Origin: Trichomonas tenax
Lineage: Eukaryota; Parabasalia; Trichomonadida; Trichomonadidae
DNA length: 12,391 nucleotides
Reading direction: 5' to 3'
NCBI GenBank assembly: GCA_023091735.1
Contig: JALKBU010001340.1
Coordinates: forward strand, 1 to 12,391
Every line of letters starts with the position of its first letter. Position 1 is the stretch's first letter. The notes beneath the pieces are model-generated. The model did no database searches, was not told the origin of the DNA, and worked only from the letters and a program-made list of their open reading frames with translations. This document shows positions 8,034 to 12,391 of the stretch, one piece after another. The translations under genes were made by a program, and so were the position numbers.

Positions 8034-9850
8034 GTTGAAATCATTTCTAAAATAATCAGAAACCACAGAGTTCCCGCGATTTCATATATGAGATGGACGA
8101 CAATTGTTTCGTTTTTATGTTTGTTTGTTATTCATTTGATCGCTATAACAGTTTTCTTCAAGTTTTATGAAGCATCGATCGAAATTCCTCTTCACTTCAC
8201 GGAATCGATCGCGGAGTTACGAAACATCGCAAGCTTGATCCCATGCTTCGTCATCATATTGATCTGCATCGAGCTAAGGCTCCCTTGGGATCCAGACACT
8301 CCGTTGTAGAATACTGTTCAGCTCATTCCGGGATTCACAATTCACGCATACGGCGACATTTTCAGCACAAGAGCGATTTTGTATTACTTCTCGAACCAAG
8401 TCGGCATCGCGAATACGCAGTTAGCGAGCATGAGATTGTATAAACCAGATGACGGAATATTCAAGAAGATCAGATTGAAGCTTTTCGAGCAAAACTTAGT
8501 TTTCTTGACATACAAGAACAGCAGCCACTTTTACACTTCTCCTTCCGATGTTCCGCAAATCGGATTCCGTTGGTATCAAATGTTGAAAAACTTCTGGACA
8601 GAGGGCAAGTGAGCATTAAAATCGCTTCAGAACTCGAATCATTGACAAAAAGGTACAACGCAGCGAATATTTCATACTCATGCAACGACGCCCTCGATTT
8701 GATGACAGAACACATCAGAGAGGAATATAATTGGTATTTCATTTTGTTTTATGCCGTTTTCGGGGTCATTATATTTGGTGCAGTTGTTTTCTTCCCTTTA
8801 ATTTACGTTTTTCAAGAGAAGAAGTTGGAATCTAACAAGCAGTCGATATACAAAGCGATGTCTGATCTGCCGAAAGCAGTTTTGTCACAGATTTGTTCAT
8901 CATTCGGCAAAATAAAGGCAAACAAAAGTTCAATGCTTGTTTCGATCAATGGAAATGAACAGGAAACGAACAGATAAGAAAAGTCAATTATTAAACTCTT
9001 CACATTGATCTTCGATTCTTCGTCTTCATCACTAAGTTCTAAAATGTTTTTATTGTTCATTTTGATAATGATTTTAACTGTTACGTATTTCTACATTGCC
9101 ACCACTTCAACCTCATGTACGGCGCCGCAGGTTTCTTGTTTGGCTTAGTCGGAAAATTGATCAATGTCGCGTTCTCTAAACTCTATCCGGCTTTAGAAGC
9201 GACGGCAATCAGCAGTGAAGCAGAGATCGAAAGCATGAAAAAATCATCGCTTTGGAGAACTCCTACTTCAACAGGATCAGACTTGGAGGAACGGACAGCA
9301 AAGAAATCCCGTTCATGGGAATGAAAGAAGCGCTCAATGAAGCAACAGATGTCGTTTGGTGCCATGATCCATTCGAGCTTTCAAAATCGATTTATAACTC
9401 AACGAGATGCTTTACAGCAGAGTAGCAGCCGTACGTCACGATGGTTTTAATACGAAAAATGATCCACTTGATGGATTACGACATTTTCCATGACCTCAGA
9501 ATTGATCCCGTCAATAACATCTTCCAAGTCGGCCTATTTGAGATGCTCGAAGCTTTCTTTTATCTCACGGCGACTAAAATTGTTCCAACGCTCACAGGAC
9601 AAGTGGATGAACACGGAAAGAAGACTTATTTCTTCGGAATCGTTTTCGCGTTGGTTAATCTCGTTATAGTTTTGATAATGTTGTTCATCATCAATTGGGA
9701 GAAGGAACTCATTATGCTCACTTTAGAGCAGTTTCTGAGATGACCTCCAATGGCTCTGCTCCGCAATCCAAGGATTATGGATCTTTTGACAGGAAATTAC
9801 GCGAAGAAGAATGACAAAAATTTGTCAGAAAAAATCATTCTTTCGCAAAA

Positions 9851-10142
9851 GAAGTTATCAAAAAACTCAACGACATCTTCATTGTTGTTCAAGATGAAAC
9901 AATAAAAGTCATTCTCATCAACAGCACCTTTGATGCAATGTTCGGAATTAATATAGAAGGAAAGAATGTCAAAGAATTCTTCTCTGAAAAAATATTCCAA
10001 GAAGTTAGTAATAAGAAATTCGCATTCCGGCGACTGTGCTGCCATCTTGCAAATTTCTAAAAGCGACACCTTTACACGGCAAACTTATGATAAAACAACT
10101 TTACATGTCAATTTTAAATTGAATGATATAAACAAATTTTAA
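9851..10142 (+). pseudogene. PAS-like sensor domain at the truncated end of the cyclase gene
   Basis: After the last membrane span and an L-L-T-G-N-Y linker, the reading gives E-V-I-K-K-L-N-D-I-F-I-V-V, then T-I-K-V-I-L-I-N-S-T-F-D-A-M-F-G. This is the beta-strand pair and N-x-x-F/M-F-G motif typical of PAS folds. A frameshift near 10025 leads to A-A-I-L-Q-I-S-K-S and T-L-H-V-N-F, closing at TAA 10140-10142. PAS domains in these cyclases sit between the membrane part and the catalytic domain and sense ligands or partners. The catalytic domain should follow, but the sequence changes to unrelated AT-rich DNA. Confidence 0.6.
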
Positions 10143-10194
10143 AACTAATGACTTTATAAAATCTAATCAGTTTTTAAAATAATTTATTTTCCAT
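10143..10194. other. Junction between cyclase remnant and virus-like block
   Basis: Only about 50 AT-rich bases separate the last recognisable PAS codon (10139) from the last codons of the minus-strand collagen-like gene. No terminal inverted repeat and no target-site duplication could be recognised in it. It therefore looks like a deletion or recombination breakpoint and not a clean transposon end. A short end repeat cannot be excluded without the other end of the element. Confidence 0.45.
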
Positions 10195-10668
10195 TTAAGG
10201 CTTCGCCCAGGACTACGGGGATGAAATGCTACGAGGTACGACATTAGTACCAGCATGTGCAACATTCTGTAAAAACCACTGAACATGTTGAAATAGACTT
10301 AAATGACTATCCATTACCTGACCGATTAGTGATTCAACACTTGAAATTGTGTTCTGTGTTGCTCTGTTAGTATCATTAACGAAAGTCGTGAATTGATTCA
10401 GTGCATTATTGGTGACACCTATACTATCTTCTAAACCAGTAACGATTCCAGTCATAGTGTGTGTGAAATCATCAATTCTTTGAATCTATGTTGATAAACT
10501 ACTGAAAACATCATTACCCGTCGATATAGTATTTAACACAGCCCTCAACGTGTCCAATCCTTCTGCTTTAGCCATAAATGCTGCAAGTTGTGTTACTTGA
10601 TACTGCAAAGCACAAAATGAGGCAGCAGTGAGACCAATATTTATTAAATTTCAAATCCAGTTTTTTGC

Positions 10669-10776
10669 TGTTTTTCTGTCTTTCCCGTCGAATCCGGAAG
10701 GTCATCTATCTCTTTTATCTCATTTATCACCCTTGTTTCCTTTGTCCCCATTATCGCCTTTATCTCCTTTCTCACC
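10669..10776 (-). repeat. G-X-Y collagen-like repeat block (12 triplets)
   Basis: Read on the minus strand, every third codon is glycine for the first six triplets (X-Y mostly D-K, also E-K, D-N and N-K). The next three positions are TGA, AGA and TGA, then Gly, Gly and AGA. The period is never broken. Each non-glycine codon is a single change from GGA, so the block was once about 36 residues of uninterrupted collagen-like sequence, enough for a short triple helix. Confidence 0.75.
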
Positions 10777-11182
10777 CTTTAATTATGCTTTATGTTCATC
10801 ATAATATTCTAAACTCATTAAATTTATGTGTTCAGGTTCTCCAGCAACTCCATCAATTATTTTATCATTAATTTTTAAATGTTTGATAAATTCTATGGTA
10901 TCAGACACTTTAATATTTGTGTCAATAAATTCTATTATACTTTTAATTCGATATAATGAATTCACTATTGATTCATCAGCTGTTGTGTTTTTGTAAATAA
11001 TAGCGTTGCCATTAATAAAAGGAACTGATGGGATTGTTGTTTTTGGATCGAATGGATCGTGTTGATCAAAATATATTCTTTTACTAGTTGTTTCATCACT
11101 TATAATTAGGGATTTACTGTCGAATGTTAATTTATATTTTCCATAATACAATGACTTACTTCTTTCACCTTGATATGAATAT

Positions 11183-11190
11183 TCATTAAT
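11183..11190 (+). promoter_or_regulatory. Possible initiator-like element for the fibre-like gene
   Basis: TCATTAAT starts 31 bases before the ATG at 11214 and loosely fits the trichomonad initiator. It lies inside the first codons of the opposite-strand collagen-like gene, so any promoter here would overlap that gene. No comparable box was found for the minus-strand gene. The 17-base AT-only spacer (11197-11213) is otherwise the sole room for regulation. Confidence 0.3.
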
Positions 11191-12050
11191 GGACATTTTT
11201 AATAATAAATAAAATGTTGTATTATTTGAAATCCAACGATCTCAATGATTACGGTACGCTTAAATTTTCAGGGACTCCAATCGCAAAATCGGAGCCATTA
11301 ATGTTTAGAATAAAAAACTTTTCAACCATTACATCATTTATTATTACAGACGAGACAGACTTTATAAAGTTTAAGATCCTAAATGAAATAAGAACATTCA
11401 AATATAAAGAAAAGACAAGTTATGAAATCGAAACATTAGCGGAGGCATTGTTACTGTTGAATTAAATGAAGCGCTGACACTGACATTTTCTTCTCAAAAT
11501 GATTTTGAAGTCATCGATGTAAGCCATAGAGTCAAGTTACTAATGGGGTTGTATTTCGAAAACTTCCTTTTAAAGTCAGTGGCTAAAAATTATACATCTC
11601 AATTCGTTCCCTATCTTAATTATGGAAATAATTTATTCATTCCTTCTAAAATCTCAAATGTCGTGGGAATTAATATATCCTTCAATCTTGAGTATGTTTC
11701 CATATGTTATAACATTATTGAAATATTCATTCTTAATCTTCCTTTAATATTCAAGGACCCCGGCAATTTTGTAAAAATAAATTCGTTTGATCTCCTAAAT
11801 CTAAGTTTTACATTAGTAGATTCGTTTAATGTACCCATCAAAAAATGAAGACGGATCAGAAACTATTATAGCACCGGAAGCTCCTACATATGTGATTCCT
11901 GAATTCACTGATGGATTGCAGACAAAGGCTATAATAATTAAAAACAATAATGAGGTAATTGATGTTCAACAGTCATTAAACAATTAGGCCGGCAAAGTAA
12001 TAACTGACACCTTAACTTCAAATTTAGCGAATGTCATGAATGCACTGAAC

Positions 12051-12287
12051 GATAAGGCGTCAGCATTAGATTTAACAGAAGCGTTAAATAAAATTGAAGC
12101 AAAAGCAGACAAAACAGAAATTCAAACAATTAATAACACATTACAAATTAAGGCAGACAAAACAGAAGTTCAAACAATTAATGATGAACTATCGTCAAGA
12201 ATTGAACAAGGGGTCATTGACGTTAAGAATAAATTAAATGATAAGGCGTCAGCATTAGATTTAACAGAAGCGTTAAATAAAATTGAA
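12051..12287 (+). repeat. Exact 48-bp direct repeat inside the fibre-like gene
   Basis: The 48 bases at 12051-12098 recur without change at 12240-12287, 189 bases (63 codons) apart and in frame. They encode the D-K-A-S-A-L-D-L-T-E-A-L-N-K-I-E unit. Perfect identity at the DNA level in an otherwise decayed gene points to recent duplication or gene conversion, or to recent activity of the element. Confidence 0.85.
12105..12182 (+). repeat. 30-bp direct repeat, 16-codon period, one mismatch
   Basis: The copies at 12105-12134 and 12153-12182 differ at one base (Ile versus Val codon) and are 48 bases (16 codons) apart. They encode A-D-K-T-E-[I/V]-Q-T-I-N, a heptad-compatible unit. Together with the 48-bp repeat on either side, this shows that the rod region grew by duplication of short in-frame units. 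Confidence 0.8.
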
Positions 12288-12391
12288 ACTAAGGCAGACA
12301 AAATTCATACACATGATAGTTTTAATGATCTCAGAGTCAAACAATTAAACATTTATGAAACATTTCGTATTAAAAATCATGAATTATTTAA

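Larger units (their letters stand above)
7001..10142 (+). pseudogene. Receptor-type adenylate/guanylate cyclase-like pseudogene, 5' part only
   Basis: The layout and residues resemble the large trichomonad family of multi-pass membrane cyclases, which make cAMP or cGMP from NTP on the inner side of the plasma membrane. From ATG 7001 it reads: two membrane spans (about 7040-7090, 7163-7236); a long hydrophilic helical loop (about 7340-8030, with R-E-T-K-F and K-N-I-W-D-L-V-L-Q-G motifs); spans near 8094-8165, 8229-8277, 8732-8806, 9042-9100, 9115-9170 and 9628-9705; P-P-M-A-L-L-R-N-P (from 9744) and L-L-T-G-N-Y; then a PAS-like domain. Frameshifts fall near 7320, 8605, 9110, 9240, 9800 and 10025. 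In-frame stops are TAG 8031, TAG 8307, TAA 8975, TAG 9423 and TGA 9741. The catalytic cyclase domain expected downstream is absent. Base composition is richer in GC than both flanks. I cannot tell whether the substrate was ATP or GTP. Confidence 0.75.
10195..11196 (-). pseudogene. Collagen-like repeat protein gene, broken by in-frame stops
   Basis: One minus-strand frame of about 333 codons runs from ATG 11196 to a TAA at 10195-10197, with an earlier TAG at 10213-10215 that may be the true end. The N-terminal 100 residues (start M-S-I-N-E-Y-S) are unrecognised and beta/loop-rich, ending G-V-A-G-E-P. A collagen-type block follows at 10669-10776: twelve G-X-Y triplets rich in G-D-K, in which two Gly positions are TGA and two are AGA, each one base from GGA. 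The C-terminal 150 residues form a helical region rich in hydrophobic, Thr and Asn residues. In-frame stops are TAA 10783-10785, TGA 10720-10722, TGA 10702-10704, TGA 10651-10653 and TAG 10486-10488, with no frameshift needed. Collagen-like trimers occur in viral and phage fibres. The position next to a divergent fibre-like gene suggests a structural or adhesion protein of a virus-like element; that role is inference. Confidence 0.65.
11214..12391 (+). pseudogene. Coiled-coil fibre-like structural protein, broken, runs off the right edge
   Basis: This gene starts at ATG 11214, divergent from the collagen-like gene. The first 80 codons are open. The frame changes near 11455 (V-E-L-N-E-A-L, about 11459 on), stays in the second frame to about 11840, then returns to the first and passes an in-frame TAG at 11985-11987. 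The first ~210 residues look beta-rich and are unrecognised. From about 12000 the protein becomes a helical heptad-type repeat (N-D-K-A-S-A-L-D-L-T-E-A-L and K-A-D-K-T-E-[I/V]-Q-T-I-N units), then K-I-H-T-H-D-S at 12300-12320. Trimeric coiled coils with H-x-H motifs are a feature of phage and viral fibres. A receptor-binding or tail-fibre-type protein of a virus-like element is my inference. The gene continues beyond the window. Confidence 0.6.

Noticed and set aside
9797..10069. Minus-strand 90-codon frame across the PAS region
   Set aside because: It is the antisense shadow of the PAS-like coding sequence and has no motif of its own.
10640..10790. Reassigned stop codons (UGA read as Gly or another residue) in the collagen-like gene
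   Set aside because: Different stops (TAA, TGA, TAG) all occur, TGA ends or interrupts other genes here, and GGA to TGA point changes explain the glycine positions simply.
1..12391. CRISPR array, riboswitch or bacterial operon features
   Set aside because: No regularly spaced repeats, Shine-Dalgarno spacing or compact operon order were seen; gene families and start-site context point to a protist.

Overview
The window looks like repeat-rich nuclear DNA of a parabasalid, most likely Trichomonas vaginalis or a close relative. Four things point there: AT-rich intergenic DNA; initiator-like TCA[C/T]TTTT boxes a few bases before start codons; a decayed gene resembling the large trichomonad multi-pass adenylate/guanylate cyclase family; and a high density of decayed DNA transposons. 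I could run no database search, so the organism is inferred.

Layout. Positions 1-950 hold no gene, only an unusual cluster of AAAAGTGA motifs in both orientations. Positions 951-2970 (+) are a Mutator-like (MULE) transposase remnant: a broken FLYWCH-type zinc finger, an open 348-codon DDE core, and a frameshifted C-terminal tail. Positions 2971-4981 are mostly non-coding and contain one degenerate tRNA-Ile-like sequence (3966-4045). Positions 4993-6810 (+) are a hAT-family transposase pseudogene with an initiator-like box directly before its ATG, a BED-like finger, a C..H motif and a C-terminal dimerisation segment. It appears to lack the part that carries the first two catalytic aspartates. 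Positions 7001-10142 (+) are the 5' part of a receptor-type cyclase gene: many membrane spans, a long loop, then a PAS domain. Frameshifts and five in-frame stops break it, and it ends before any catalytic domain.

About 50 bp beyond the end of the PAS-like reading frame the sequence changes character. A minus-strand collagen-like gene (11196 down to about 10195) and a plus-strand coiled-coil, fibre-like gene (11214 to the right edge) diverge from start codons only 17 bp apart. Both are broken but readable. The collagen-like gene keeps one frame through five stop codons, two of them at glycine positions of its G-X-Y repeat. The fibre-like gene ends with repeated heptad segments and an H-T-H motif like those of phage and viral fibres. 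This pair looks like the edge of a large virus-like element. A Maverick/Polinton, abundant in T. vaginalis, is the obvious candidate, but no hallmark gene lies in the window.

No long gene here is intact; the MULE core is the longest open frame. The likely history is a host cyclase gene truncated next to an element of viral type, in a neighbourhood also colonised by MULE and hAT transposons. The fibre/collagen pair is the least expected content and the best candidate for follow-up.
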